Source: Nocardiopsis endophytica
Lineage (GTDB): Bacteria; Actinomycetota; Actinomycetes; Streptosporangiales; Streptosporangiaceae
Direction: 5' to 3'
DNA length: 64,000 bases
NCBI RefSeq assembly: GCF_027706725.1
Contig: NZ_JAQFWQ010000011.1
Coordinates: forward strand, 26,959 to 90,958
Below are positions 1 through 7,726 of the stretch, one piece after another. The position numbers and the translations under genes were made by a program. The notes under the pieces were generated by a model. That model searched no databases. It was not told the DNA's origin and saw only the letters and a program-made list of their open reading frames with translations. The first letter of the stretch is position 1; each line of letters begins with the position of its first letter.

Positions 1-18
1 AGTCTCGGGGGCGCGACA

Positions 19-912
19 TCACCCGATGCGAGCGCGGATCCGCCGGATGTGGCCAGGGCCCGTGCGGCAGCATCCGCCGATGAGGCGCGCCCCCGCGGAC
101 CGCCAGTCGTCCGCGCCGGACGCGAACTCCTCGGGGTCGGCCGGCCCGGTCCACGCACGTGCCTGCGCGTCCCAGGCCTCCCCCGAGTTGGGGTAGGCCG
201 CGCCCGGACGCCCCGAGGCCGCGACGGCGGCGGCCACCAGTGAGGAGACGTGCCGGGGCGCGGTGCAGTTGACGCCGACGGCGACCACTTGCGGCCGGTC
301 CGCGAACAGCGCGGCGCAGTCGGCGATGGGCGTGCCGTCGCTGATGTGCGCGCCGTCGCGGCCGGAGAAGGACACCCACACGGGCACCTCAGGGCTCTCC
401 TCCATCAGCGACGCCAGCGCGCGGGCCTCCTCGAAGGAGGGCACCGTCTCACAGGCGAGGAGGTCGGCGCCGGATCCGGCCAGCAGGTGCCAGCGCTCGC
501 GGTGCCAGTCGGCGAGCGCGTCGGCGTCCAGGCCGTAGTCCCCGGTGTACTCGGAGCCGTCGGCCAGCGCCGCGCCGTAGGGGCCGATTCCGGCCGCGAC
601 GAGGCCGCCCCCGGCCTCGTCGCGCGCCTGCTCCGCAAGGCGCACCGAGCGGAGCATGAGGGCGGCGGCCTCGTCGCGGCCGATGCCCCGCTCGGCGAAC
701 CCGGTGAAGCTCGCCTGGTAGGACGCGGAGACGGCCACGTCGGCGCCGGCGTCGAAGAAGTCGCGGTGCACGCGGCGCACCAGGTCGGGGGCGTCGGCCA
801 GCAGCCGCGCCGACCACAGGCCGCCGGACAGGTCGCAGCCGTACTCCTCCAGGCGGGTGGCCAGCCCGCCGTCCAGTACCACGGTGTCCCGGTCTCTCAG
901 CAGGGCCTCCAT
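19..912 (-). CDS. mmuM: Homocysteine S-methyltransferase
   Basis: A 297-aa member of the homocysteine/betaine S-methyltransferase family, which moves a methyl group from S-methylmethionine (or a similar donor) to homocysteine to give methionine in the cytosol. The zinc ligands of the family are visible: the Cys of GVNC near residue 216 and the paired Cys of GGCCR at 281-282. The N-terminal DGGLATRLE segment is also typical. I chose the ATG at 912 because family homology starts there; a longer frame upstream reads through the divergent promoter region. It is divergent from the sulfotransferase gene at 1031 with about 118 bp between starts. The exact methyl donor cannot be read from sequence. 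Confidence 0.9.
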   Translation of the reverse strand: MEALLRDRDTVVLDGGLATRLEEYGCDLSGGLWSARLLADAPDLVRRVHRDFFDAGADVAVSASYQASFTGFAERGIGRDEAAALMLRSVRLAEQARDEAGGGLVAAGIGPYGAALADGSEYTGDYGLDADALADWHRERWHLLAGSGADLLACETVPSFEEARALASLMEESPEVPVWVSFSGRDGAHISDGTPIADCAALFADRPQVVAVGVNCTAPRHVSSLVAAAVAASGRPGAAYPNSGEAWDAQARAWTGPADPEEFASGADDWRSAGARLIGGCCRTGPGHIRRIRARIG

Positions 913-1030
913 GACCGCCACTCTAGAACCGGAAAGGGGCCCTTGTGGGTCCCTTCGCGGCAGGAGGACGCTCGGAACCGAGGCCGCCCCGGCCGTGGGC
1001 GGCAGGCGCGAACCGCCGAGGACGGTGCAC

Positions 1031-1747
1031 ATGCTCAAGGTCATCGGCGCGGGGTACCCGCGCACCGGAACACTCTCCACCAAGGTCGCGCTCGAGCGGC
1101 TCGGATTCGGACCCTGCCACCACATGTTCGAGGTGATGAGCCGCCCCGAGCAGACCGCGCTGTGGTCGCTCACCCCGGGCGAGGGCGAGGCGGCCTGGGA
1201 CCGCCTCTACGAGGGGTACGTGTCCGCGGTCGACTGGCCGACGGGCTACTACTGGGAGGAGGTCCACCGGGCCAACCCGGACGCCAAGATCCTGCTCACC
1301 GTCCGCGACCCCAGGCGCCGGTACAAGAGCGCCTACGAGACCATCTTCCAGGCCTCTCCCACGATCATCGCCACCGGGGAGGCCGGGGAGGAGGCGCCCG
1401 AAGGGCCCGCCCCGGGCTCCGAGGGTGCGCAGGCCCTGGAGCGCATCGGCAAGCTGCGCAAGACACTGCTGAACACCATGTGGCGCGGGGCCTTCGGCGT
1501 CGACGCCGACGTGGTGCCGGACGAGGCGACGGCGATCGCGGCCTACGAACGGCACATCGAGCACGTTCGGGCGACGGTGCCCGCGGACGACCTGCTGGTG
1601 TTCGAGGTGTCGCAGGGCTGGGAGCCGCTGTGCGACTTCCTCGGCGTGCCGGTCCCCGAGGGCGAGCCCTTCCCCCGGCTCAACGAGGCCCAGGAGGTCA
1701 AGAAGCACTTCGCCGATGTGCTGAAGGGGGAGGCGCCCTCCTACTGA
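1031..1747 (+). CDS. Sulfotransferase family protein
   Basis: A 238-aa P-loop sulfotransferase-like protein. The 5'-phosphosulfate loop is GAGYPRTGT at residues 6-14, and a second PAPS-binding stretch, VRDPRRRYKS, lies at 91-100. This is the short bacterial/eukaryotic group often annotated as Sulfotransfer_4 or NAD-dependent sugar epimerase-like; members would transfer sulfate from PAPS, but the acceptor is unknown. The start at 1031 places the P-loop at the N-terminus as expected. It stands alone, divergent from mmuM and convergent with the VOC gene that ends at 1770. Confidence 0.8.
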   Translation: MLKVIGAGYPRTGTLSTKVALERLGFGPCHHMFEVMSRPEQTALWSLTPGEGEAAWDRLYEGYVSAVDWPTGYYWEEVHRANPDAKILLTVRDPRRRYKSAYETIFQASPTIIATGEAGEEAPEGPAPGSEGAQALERIGKLRKTLLNTMWRGAFGVDADVVPDEATAIAAYERHIEHVRATVPADDLLVFEVSQGWEPLCDFLGVPVPEGEPFPRLNEAQEVKKHFADVLKGEAPSY

Positions 1748-1769
1748 GGGCTTCTCCCCCGCAGGTGCG

Positions 1770-2210
1770 TCACCCCTCGACCGGCCCCAGGCGTACGGTC
1801 CCGTCCTCGGCCACGCTCCAGCCGGGGTTATGGCAGATCTCCCACACCACCCCGTTGGGGTCGGCGACGTGGCCGTGGTAGCCGCCGAAGTCGGCCTTCT
1901 TCGGGCTCTTGACGAGGCGGGCGCCCGCCTTGAGGGCCTGGTCGACGACGGCGTCGACCTCCTGGGGTGAGGCGACGTTGTGCGACAGGGTCAGCCCTGA
2001 CAGGCGGGCGTCCTCGGGCCCGCCCTCCATGTCGGCGGCGAACGCGCCCGCCTCGAAGAGGCCGAGCACCACGCCGGGGGCGACCTGGAAGAAGACGATG
2101 TCCCCCGGGACGTACATGAGCGGGGTCCAACCGAGGCCGGTGGTGTAGAAGTCCCTGGCGGCATCCACGTCGGGCGCGGACAAGGTGATGAAGTGGACGG
2201 ACTGGTTCAT
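1770..2210 (-). CDS. VOC family protein (glyoxalase-like)
   Basis: A 146-aa single vicinal-oxygen-chelate protein with two beta-alpha-beta-beta-beta modules. SVHFITLSAPDVDAARDFYTTGLGW opens the first module (quoted here only as a landmark at residues 3-27 in shortened form: VHFITL and ARDFYTTGLGW), and GHVADPNGVVWEICHNP closes the second. Members bind a divalent metal and act as glyoxalases, dioxygenases or resistance proteins; no substrate can be assigned. The ATG at 2210 is preferred because homology starts there. It is divergent from the AraC-type regulator with a gap of about 35 bp, so the regulator may control it. Confidence 0.8.
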   Translation of the reverse strand: MNQSVHFITLSAPDVDAARDFYTTGLGWTPLMYVPGDIVFFQVAPGVVLGLFEAGAFAADMEGGPEDARLSGLTLSHNVASPQEVDAVVDQALKAGARLVKSPKKADFGGYHGHVADPNGVVWEICHNPGWSVAEDGTVRLGPVEG

Positions 2211-2245
2211 GCCCCCGATGATGGCGGTGTGGGGGGTGGCCGGTC

Positions 2246-3055
2246 TTGAACGAAACGGACATGCGCGGATCGGGGCCCACCCCCGTCGGCGGCTCGGGGG
2301 CCATCGGCTCCCGGTCGTCCTACCGGGAGTTCTCGCCTGCTGGGCCCACACTCCCGGGAGTGGTGTGCGCGTGGGAGCAGCGGATCGGCGCGGGGGGCGG
2401 TTACGTCCAGCGGGTATTGCCCGACGCCTGCGCGGATGTGGTGGTCACCGCGGGCGGCCGGGCCCACCTGGTCGGCCCCACGGCTCAGGCCGCCCTGGCC
2501 CGGCTGGAACCCGGATCAACGGTGCGGGGGCTGCGCCTGCGCCCGTCGGCGATCGGGCCCGTGCTGGGGTGGCCCGCCGATGACCTGCGCGACGCGGACG
2601 CCGACCTGGAGGATGTCCTGCCCCCGGCCGAGGCACGACGGTTGGCCGAGCAGGTCTGGGGTCGCAAGCCTCCGGAGCTGCGACCGCGCCGCCGCCCCGA
2701 CGCGCGTGTGCGGACGGCGCTGCACGCACTGGGCGCGGTGGGCGCGCCGACCGCATCCGTGGCCGGCGCGGCCGAGGCGGCAGGGGTGTCCGAGCGCCAC
2801 TTGCGCCGCCTGGTACGGGACGCGACGGGCTTGGATCCGAGGGAGCTGCAGAGGGTGATGCGCCTCCAGCGGTTCCTGACCCTGGCGGACAGGGGCCCGG
2901 GGCGGAGCCTGGCCGAGCTGGCCGTTCAAGCGGGCTACGCCGACCAGGCCCACATGAGCCGGGAGGTACGGAGGATGTCGGGCCTCACCCCGAAGGCATT
3001 GCTGAGGGAACGCGCCGCAGGAGTGGGCGTCATAGTGCCCGAGGTATCAGCCTGA
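2246..3055 (+). CDS. AraC-family transcriptional regulator
   Basis: A 269-aa regulator with an N-terminal DUF6597-like sensing part (residues about 20-150) and a C-terminal AraC double helix-turn-helix (about 165-255), including SVAGAAEAAGVSERHLRRL and the second helix pair ending in the typical GYADQAHMSREVRRMSG and TPKALL. The first in-frame start is a TTG at 2246; the ATG at 2261 is an equally good alternative. It shares a very short divergent region with the VOC gene (start 2210), which makes that gene the likeliest target. The left CRISPR half begins 30 bp after its stop. Confidence 0.85.
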   Translation: MNETDMRGSGPTPVGGSGAIGSRSSYREFSPAGPTLPGVVCAWEQRIGAGGGYVQRVLPDACADVVVTAGGRAHLVGPTAQAALARLEPGSTVRGLRLRPSAIGPVLGWPADDLRDADADLEDVLPPAEARRLAEQVWGRKPPELRPRRRPDARVRTALHALGAVGAPTASVAGAAEAAGVSERHLRRLVRDATGLDPRELQRVMRLQRFLTLADRGPGRSLAELAVQAGYADQAHMSREVRRMSGLTPKALLRERAAGVGVIVPEVSA

Positions 3056-3085
3056 ACCTCTTGCCAGCCTGCCCGAGTTCCAAGA

Positions 3086-3285
3086 ACACCATCCCCGCGT
3101 GCGCGGGGAGCACAACCTCTACCCGGCCGACGCCCTGGAGCAGGCGGGACCATCCCCGCGTGCGCGGGGAGCACTTCGCTTCGACGTAGTCCGGGTCCGC
3201 TCGCCGGGGACCATCCCCGCGTGCGCGGGGAGCACCCGCTCCGCGCTCAACCGGTTGAGCAGGGTCAGGGGACCATCCCCGCGTG
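3086..3285 (-). CRISPR. Leader-distal half of a split type I-E-like CRISPR array
   Basis: Three whole 28-nt repeats lie at 3086-3113, 3147-3174 and 3208-3235, and a fourth is cut short at 3270-3285. Spacers are 33, 33 and 34 nt. The plus-strand repeat is GGACCATCCCCGCGTG followed by CGCGGGGAGCAC. Its reverse complement has the type I-E layout (GTGCT, GC-rich stem, ATGGTCC handle), so transcription should run leftward. The leftmost repeat has lost its first two bases (AC for GG), as expected for the leader-distal terminal repeat. The fourth repeat is correct up to GGACCATCCCCGCGTG and then becomes element sequence. No cas gene is in the window. Confidence 0.93.
3274..3285. repeat. Left attachment core (attL)
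   Basis: CATCCCCGCGTG, identical to 11718-11729. The left flank is CRISPR repeat (GGAC, C); the right flank TGTTGGGG is element sequence. The core spans the left arm and centre of the palindromic CRISPR stem. Confidence 0.8.
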
Positions 3286-3459
3286 TGTTGGGGCGGCGTT
3301 CCTTCGGGGGCGTCGCCCTTTCGCATGTCAGAGCGGGGGTGCCTGACCTGCGGTGTCGCGGCGGGGAACTCGGCGGTGTGCCATCGTGTGACACCAGAAG
3401 ACAGCCTATGTCGTTCTTCCCGGGCCACACACGGGCCAACGGGACGCCATCGATGCTGG

Positions 3460-3858
3460 TCAGCGGGTTTCGTCGGGCCACGGCCCGGTGAGCGGCCCGG
3501 CCTTGCGGTACGCCTCGTCCAACGCCCGGTTCGCCCGGCGCTCGTCCAAGCGAACCTGCAGCGGGTTGGCGGCCCGGTCGGGCTCGAACACCGCGACCCG
3601 GCCTTCCACGACGGTGGTGCGCACGCTCGCGCCCCGGATGCGTCCGGCGAGTCGCCCGGCGGCGCGGGCCTCCTGGCGCTGGGCGTCGTCCTGGCAGTCG
3701 ATGACCACGGCCCCGGTGCGCTTGAGCCCTTCGGCGATGCGGTGGGCGTAGGCGGTGCGGTCCGCTCGGGCCTGGGCGCGCCGGTGCTCCTCCTCGGCGT
3801 GGGCGCGGCGGGCCGTGGGGGCGGCGTCGATGCGGACCACGGGGGCCTTGTCGGTCAT
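3460..3858 (-). CDS. Small charged hypothetical protein of the element
   Basis: A 132-aa protein rich in Arg, Ala and Glu, largely helical by appearance, with no family I recognise. The ATG at 3858 is chosen because the reading frame before it becomes Pro/Arg/Ala low-complexity, as non-coding GC-rich DNA does. The middle (about residues 45-95) resembles a small alpha/beta domain with GAVVIDCQDDAQRQEA and RTTVVEGRVAVFEP. It is the leftmost gene of the integrated element, about 175 bp from attL, and is transcribed toward the attachment site, opposite to the other element genes. No function is proposed. Confidence 0.6.
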   Translation of the reverse strand: MTDKAPVVRIDAAPTARRAHAEEEHRRAQARADRTAYAHRIAEGLKRTGAVVIDCQDDAQRQEARAAGRLAGRIRGASVRTTVVEGRVAVFEPDRAANPLQVRLDERRANRALDEAYRKAGPLTGPWPDETR

Positions 3859-4476
3859 AGGGGCGACGCTACCCCGGCCCCGGGCCGCCTGTCTCGGGCC
3901 GGTGGGGAATCCGTCCTCGCGCCCGGACGGCGCGGGCTGGCGGCGCGGGCGCTGCTCCGACGCCCGGGCGGGGCTCGATGCCCCGGCGGGGCGTGGCCCG
4001 GCCCCGGATTCTGCGCTGTTCCCGGCCGCGCAGCGGAGGTTGGACGGGTCCGGCCACGGCGGGAGCGGCGGGGCGGGAGGCCGGGCGGCCCTAAGCTCGG
4101 CGCGCGGTCGGGCCCGGAGGGCTCCACCGGCCTTACCCGTCCGGGGCCGCCCGGCCTTGGGGTCCCGCCCCGGCGCGGGAGCGTGGACGGACCCGGCCGA
4201 CCGGCGCAGAGTCGACGGTGCCCCGTGGCCCTGTGGCCTTGGCGGAGCGGCGGCCGGCGCGCCGCGACCTGCGGAAACGCGGTGTCTGGGGTTGTTTTTC
4301 TGCGCGGGCGGGCGCGCCCACGGCGAGATGCGGGGGCGGTGAGCGCTGGGAGCGGCGGGAGGCCGGGGAGCGAGGCGGCGCGGGCGCCGTGCGAGCACGC
4401 GACGAAGGAGCGCGCGCAGCACGGATGCCCGCGTGAGCGGAGCGACCCACGGCCGACCCACCGCGAGCACAGCGAA
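3859..4476. other. GC-rich stretch without a convincing gene
   Basis: All six frames give only low-complexity Arg/Pro/Ala/Gly translations. Nothing coding is supported. It separates the leftward small gene from the hairpin and tandem repeat upstream of the XRE regulator. Confidence 0.6.
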
Positions 4477-4503
4477 GCCCGCCCGCGCGAAGCGCGGGCG
4501 GGC
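4477..4503. repeat. Perfect 12-bp hairpin with GAA loop
   Basis: GCCCGCCCGCGC (4477-4488), loop GAA, then the exact complement (4492-4503). The inner motif CGCGC-GAA-GCGCG recurs at 9700-9712 and 9780-9792 in the same element. It may be a terminator, a single-strand initiation site or a protein site. Confidence 0.6.
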
Positions 4504-4506
4504 CTT

Positions 4507-4654
4507 GATCCTGTAGGGAAACTCCTCACACACATGAGGGGGCCGCCGTCGCCGCGCCCCCTACTGAGCGCGCCCGGCTCGATCCTGTAGGGAAACTCCT
4601 CACACACATGAGGGGGCCGCCGTCGCCGCGCCCCCTACTGAGCGCGCCCGGCTC
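4507..4654. repeat. Perfect tandem duplication, 2 x 74 bp
   Basis: Copies at 4507-4580 and 4581-4654 appear identical. Each has the small inverted repeat CCTCA/TGAGG and a GC-rich partial hairpin. They lie about 110 bp upstream of the XRE regulator. Possible iterons, operators or transfer/replication sites; function unknown. Confidence 0.9.
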
Positions 4655-4709
4655 GGCAGGTCAGCCACCCCGTCAGGAACCCGAACCGCTGGGGCCGACG
4701 ACACCGGAA

Positions 4710-4757
4710 AGGTCCCGTCCTACCCTGGGACTGCGAACCCCCAAGAGGACGGGACCT
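4710..4757 (+). promoter_or_regulatory. 12-bp inverted repeat enclosing the regulator's ribosome site
   Basis: AGGTCCCGTCCT (4710-4721) and its exact complement AGGACGGGACCT (4746-4757) are 24 nt apart. The right arm contains the AGGAC/GGGA ribosome site and ends 5 nt before the ATG at 4763. In RNA it would hide the ribosome site; in DNA it could be an operator with two half-sites. Confidence 0.6.
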
Positions 4758-4762
4758 GACTG

Positions 4763-5980
4763 ATGAGTCACGACATCAACCCGGGCGACCGCATACGGGA
4801 GCTGCGCCGCCGCCGTGGCATGACTCAGGAACGCCTCGCCGAAGCCGCCCACCTGGCCCTTCCCACGATCAAGAAGATCGAACAAGGCGGTAGCGCGAGG
4901 ATGGAGAGCTACAACGCCATCGCTCGCGCTCTGGGCAAGACCACCCTCGCCTTCGCCACCCCGGCCGCCCCGACGCCCGGCGATGACTCCCCGGATACCT
5001 CCTTGGCCGCGATCCGCGCCGCCATCAACCCCCCGACCGGCATCACGGGGGATCCTCTGCTCAACCTCGGCAGCGACGAACCCGACCTCGTCATGCTCGG
5101 CCGCGCCACGAAGTCGGTGTCGCTTGCCTACTACGCGGACCGTTACGACGATGTCGCCCGGCTCGCTCCCTCCGTGATCCGCTCCGCCCACCTCCACGTC
5201 CGTGAACTCGACGGGCGGGACAAGGACGAAGCCCACCGCCTGCGCGCGGACATCCTGGGAGTCGCGGGCCGCTACCTGATTCAGGTCCGCCAGCACGACC
5301 TTGCCCTGACCGCCCTTCGTGACAGCCTTCGTGACGCGCTGGAGATCGGCCACCAGCCGCTCGCCGCCGCCGCGATCTCCTCGCAGGCATGGGCACTGAT
5401 GCGGCAGGCCCGGTTCTCGGAAGTGGAAGCGCTGTGCGTGCGCACCGCTGACGAGATCGAACCCCGGATGTCCCGGGCCACCTCCGACCAACTGAGCGCA
5501 TGGGGCTGGCTGCTCCTGCGCGCGGGCGCTGCTGCAGCCCGCAACAACCGCGCGGAGGAGTCCCGGGAGTTCCATTCGATGGCGGCTTCGGCTGCGGCCC
5601 GGCTCCATGAAGAGGTCGACACCGCTGAGCACCTGATGTTCGGCAGGACCACGGTGCAACTGAAGACCATCGAATCGGAGCTGGTCACCGGACACCCCGA
5701 CCGCGTCTTGGAACAGTCGGAGCACGTTCCCGACGACGTAGGGGCGCGCCTGAAGACAGGTGTGAACAGGCACCGCATCGACCAGGCCAAGGCCCACCTC
5801 CAGACCGGCGACCCCGGTGCCGCCCTTGAGGTGCTGCAAGGTCTTCGGCAGGACGCGCCTGAGTGGTTGCGCTACCAGCAGGCCGCCCGGGAAGTCGCTG
5901 AGGATATCCTCGCGGCTCCCAAGCGCATGCCCAGCGCTGAACAGCGCGAGCTGGCTGACTTCCTGGGTGTTCCTGTGTAG
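4763..5980 (+). CDS. XRE-family regulator with TPR-like domain
   Basis: A 405-aa protein with an N-terminal Cro/C1-type helix-turn-helix (residues about 9-65: RIRELRRRRGMTQERLAEAA, then LPTIKKIEQGG) and a long alpha-helical, TPR-like C-terminal region (about 110-390). This layout is common in actinomycete regulators of plasmids and integrative elements, where the TPR part may bind a peptide or partner protein. It is the first rightward gene of the element, preceded by a perfect inverted repeat over its ribosome site and by the 74-bp tandem repeat, both plausible places for autoregulation. A terminator hairpin follows its stop. What it controls is inferred: probably element maintenance genes. 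Confidence 0.82.
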   Translation: MSHDINPGDRIRELRRRRGMTQERLAEAAHLALPTIKKIEQGGSARMESYNAIARALGKTTLAFATPAAPTPGDDSPDTSLAAIRAAINPPTGITGDPLLNLGSDEPDLVMLGRATKSVSLAYYADRYDDVARLAPSVIRSAHLHVRELDGRDKDEAHRLRADILGVAGRYLIQVRQHDLALTALRDSLRDALEIGHQPLAAAAISSQAWALMRQARFSEVEALCVRTADEIEPRMSRATSDQLSAWGWLLLRAGAAAARNNRAEESREFHSMAASAAARLHEEVDTAEHLMFGRTTVQLKTIESELVTGHPDRVLEQSEHVPDDVGARLKTGVNRHRIDQAKAHLQTGDPGAALEVLQGLRQDAPEWLRYQQAAREVAEDILAAPKRMPSAEQRELADFLGVPV

Positions 5981-6003
5981 GGGATACGCACCGTATCCCT
6001 TTG
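5981..6003 (+). terminator. Terminator after the XRE regulator
   Basis: GGGATACG (5981-5988), loop CAC, CGTATCCC (5992-5999), then TTT. It starts directly after the stop codon. Confidence 0.65.
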
Positions 6004-6097
6004 CCCTTGGGGCGTAGTCGAAAGGCTGCGCCCCGTTTCTGTTTCCGGACTCGTGTGCTCCGTAGCTTCGTGCCCATCCCCGATCCCTGGAGGAGCG

Positions 6098-6307
6098 ATG
6101 AGGCCGCGAGCGTGGGAGCGCGAGAACCTTCACGGCTGGCCGACAGCGGCAGAGGTGCTGGCCGCCGACTTCCCCGACTGGGAGATCAGTCGCGACCTTC
6201 CCGACGACCCCGGCGAGTGGCGTGCGGTGCGCGGCGACATCGCCCTGTCCGCGCCCACCGTTCCGGAGCTTCGCGCGCTGCTGGAAGGGACCGAGGAACA
6301 GAAGTAG
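6098..6307 (+). CDS. Small hypothetical protein of the element
   Basis: A 69-aa acidic protein, MRPRAWERENLHGWP onward, with a good GGAGGAG ribosome site ending a few bases before the ATG at 6098. The upstream extension of the frame lacks a ribosome site. The body (EVLAADFPDWEISRDLPDDP, then a WRAVRGDIALSAPTVPELRALL segment) resembles small actinomycete element proteins with a conserved W-x-I/V-x-R pattern, but I do not recognise a named family. It is followed by the 116-aa ORF at 6376 and probably shares its transcript. Confidence 0.65.
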   Translation: MRPRAWERENLHGWPTAAEVLAADFPDWEISRDLPDDPGEWRAVRGDIALSAPTVPELRALLEGTEEQK

Positions 6308-6375
6308 ACGAGACCCCGGCGGCCGGTCGCAACGGCCCCGGGGCGTGGCCCCACCTGGTTATGAGGTGAGACGAC

Positions 6376-6726
6376 ATGGACGATATCCCGTACAACCCCC
6401 CGCCCGCACCCGACCCCGGCCCTGGAGGCGACGGCCTTCCCGACGTTCCGCCCGGTATCGACTCGGCCGCGCGTGAGTGGAACCGGCAGCATCCCGGGTG
6501 GGTGGCGACGCACCTTCCCAAGGCCCCGTCGGACTGGCAGTGGGTGGCCGACCGCAACCGGCCCCTCGACCCCCGCGAGGCGGTGCGCGGGTTCCACCCC
6601 TGCCTGTACGCCCCGGACCTGGACGCGCTGTCCTCGGTGGTCACACAGGAGATGCAGGCGCAGGCGTCGGGGAAGTGGGCGCCCACCCCGGCCTTCGCAC
6701 AGCCCTCGGGCGGGAGCGCGGCGTGA
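6376..6726 (+). CDS. Hypothetical protein of the element
   Basis: A 116-aa protein with a Pro/Asp/Gly-rich N-terminal tail (residues 5-28) and a more ordered middle with several Trp residues (REWNRQHPGWVATHLPKAP, SDWQWVADRNRPLDP). No family is recognised. Its stop TGA overlaps the GTG start of the next ORF (GTGA at 6723-6726), so the two are likely translated together. Position between regulator and replication genes suggests an accessory maintenance role, but nothing in the sequence fixes this. Confidence 0.6.
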   Translation: MDDIPYNPPPAPDPGPGGDGLPDVPPGIDSAAREWNRQHPGWVATHLPKAPSDWQWVADRNRPLDPREAVRGFHPCLYAPDLDALSSVVTQEMQAQASGKWAPTPAFAQPSGGSAA

Positions 6727-6941
6727 AGCGGGTGCGCCGACCTTTGGGGCGTGAGTACGGGGCCGCGATCGCGAAGGTGAAGGCGGCCGCTGCGCGCGGC
6801 GGCTACAAGCTCACCCGCACCCCCACCCGGTTCGGGCAGCTCTACACCCTGCACGACGGGGCCACGCTGCGCTCGGTCGTGGAGCACGTGTACCTGGGCG
6901 ATATCCAAAGGTTCCTGCGCGCCCGCGACATAGACGCCTGA
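6723..6941 (+). CDS. Small hypothetical protein, coupled to the previous ORF
   Basis: A 72-aa basic protein starting at the GTG of a 4-bp GTGA overlap with the preceding stop. It has a lysine-rich helix (AAIAKVKAAAARGGYKL) followed by beta-like segments TRFGQLYTLHDGATLRSVV and ends in EHVYLGDIQRFLRARDIDA. The size and charge suit a small nucleic-acid- or protein-binding factor; that is only a guess. A strong hairpin begins 8 nt after its stop. Confidence 0.6.
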   Translation: MKRVRRPLGREYGAAIAKVKAAAARGGYKLTRTPTRFGQLYTLHDGATLRSVVEHVYLGDIQRFLRARDIDA

Positions 6942-6949
6942 AGCCGCCC

Positions 6950-6989
6950 CCCGCCCGCCGGTGTTCCCCCTCTTCTCCCGGCGGGCGGG
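6950..6989 (+). terminator. Hairpin terminator candidate
   Basis: CCCGCCCGCCGG (6950-6961) pairs exactly with CCGGCGGGCGGG (6978-6989) around a 16-nt pyrimidine-rich loop. No T-run follows. It ends the small-ORF group; 6990-7206 holds no further recognised feature. Confidence 0.5.
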
Positions 6990-7206
6990 TGGGCACCCAC
7001 CGTGCCACGGGCAGTTCCGGGAGGCTCCCGTGCGCACGGCCCCCGCCCCGGGCCTTTCGCCGCCTATCCGGCCCGGGGGCAGGGGGCGGCGGCCCGGCGG
7101 CCTCGGCAGGGTTCTTGTAATGGGGATCGGTCCCTGCCCGGCCCCGGGCCGCCTTCCTGTAGTCCCGCGATGGAAGGTGCTGCTGTTGTACGACATCCGT
7201 AGATCG

Positions 7207-7683
7207 ATGCCGCAGATGTTCTCGGCGTGGGCTCGGGGTGAGCCCGTCAACCCTCTTCAGCCGCGCGGGGTGCGCGTGGACAAGACGGTTCCGCCCGACG
7301 ATGTGCGCCGCATCCTGGGGCTGGCCCCGGGGGTCCCGGTCGCCTGCCGCCGACGCCGTTATGCCGATACCTCAGGGAACCCGGTGGAGCTAGCCACGTC
7401 GTTCGTGCCCCTGGAGGTGGCCGGTGAGTGGGTGTGGCGCACCGACACCGGCCCCGGCGGAATCTACGCCCGCCTGGCCGACCAGGGGTGGGCCCCGGCC
7501 CGCTTCCGCGAAGAGGTGCGCACCCGCCCTCCCACGGCCAGTGAGGCTGAGTTGTTCCGGACTCAGCACGCCGTCGCCGACGTGGTGCGCACGGCCTTCG
7601 CCGACGACGGCTCGCCTGTAGAGGTCGCGCGGCTGGTGCTGGCCGGGCACCGGCACGTGCTCTCCTATGCCTACTCCGCCTGA
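7207..7683 (+). CDS. UTRA-domain protein lacking the GntR DNA-binding domain
   Basis: About 158 aa from the ATG at 7207 (an ATG at 7216 is also possible). The body matches the UTRA ligand-binding fold of HutC-type GntR regulators: PPDDVRRILGLAPGVPVACR, then a VELATSFVPLEVA strand, a GIYARLADQG turn with downstream basic strand, and a C-terminal VEVARLVLAGHRHVLSYAYS strand. No winged-helix domain precedes it; upstream translation is low-complexity. In pSAM2-type elements the comparable regulator (KorSA) is a full GntR protein. This one may be a co-regulator or a truncated derivative. It precedes the 94-aa ORF and the replication gene. Confidence 0.65.
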   Translation: MPQMFSAWARGEPVNPLQPRGVRVDKTVPPDDVRRILGLAPGVPVACRRRRYADTSGNPVELATSFVPLEVAGEWVWRTDTGPGGIYARLADQGWAPARFREEVRTRPPTASEAELFRTQHAVADVVRTAFADDGSPVEVARLVLAGHRHVLSYAYSA

Positions 7684-7726
7684 CCCCTCCCCACGCTTTC
7701 CCTCCCCTTTGAACGGACCCCTCTTG

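Noticed and set aside
250..1881. Long plus-strand open frame over mmuM and the sulfotransferase gene
   Set aside because: Low-complexity Arg/Gly/Ala translation, a shadow of the real genes in GC-rich DNA.
3755..4590. Open frames in 3755-4590
   Set aside because: Composition is Arg/Ala/Pro/Gly low complexity in all frames and they cross the hairpin and tandem repeat; no ribosome site.
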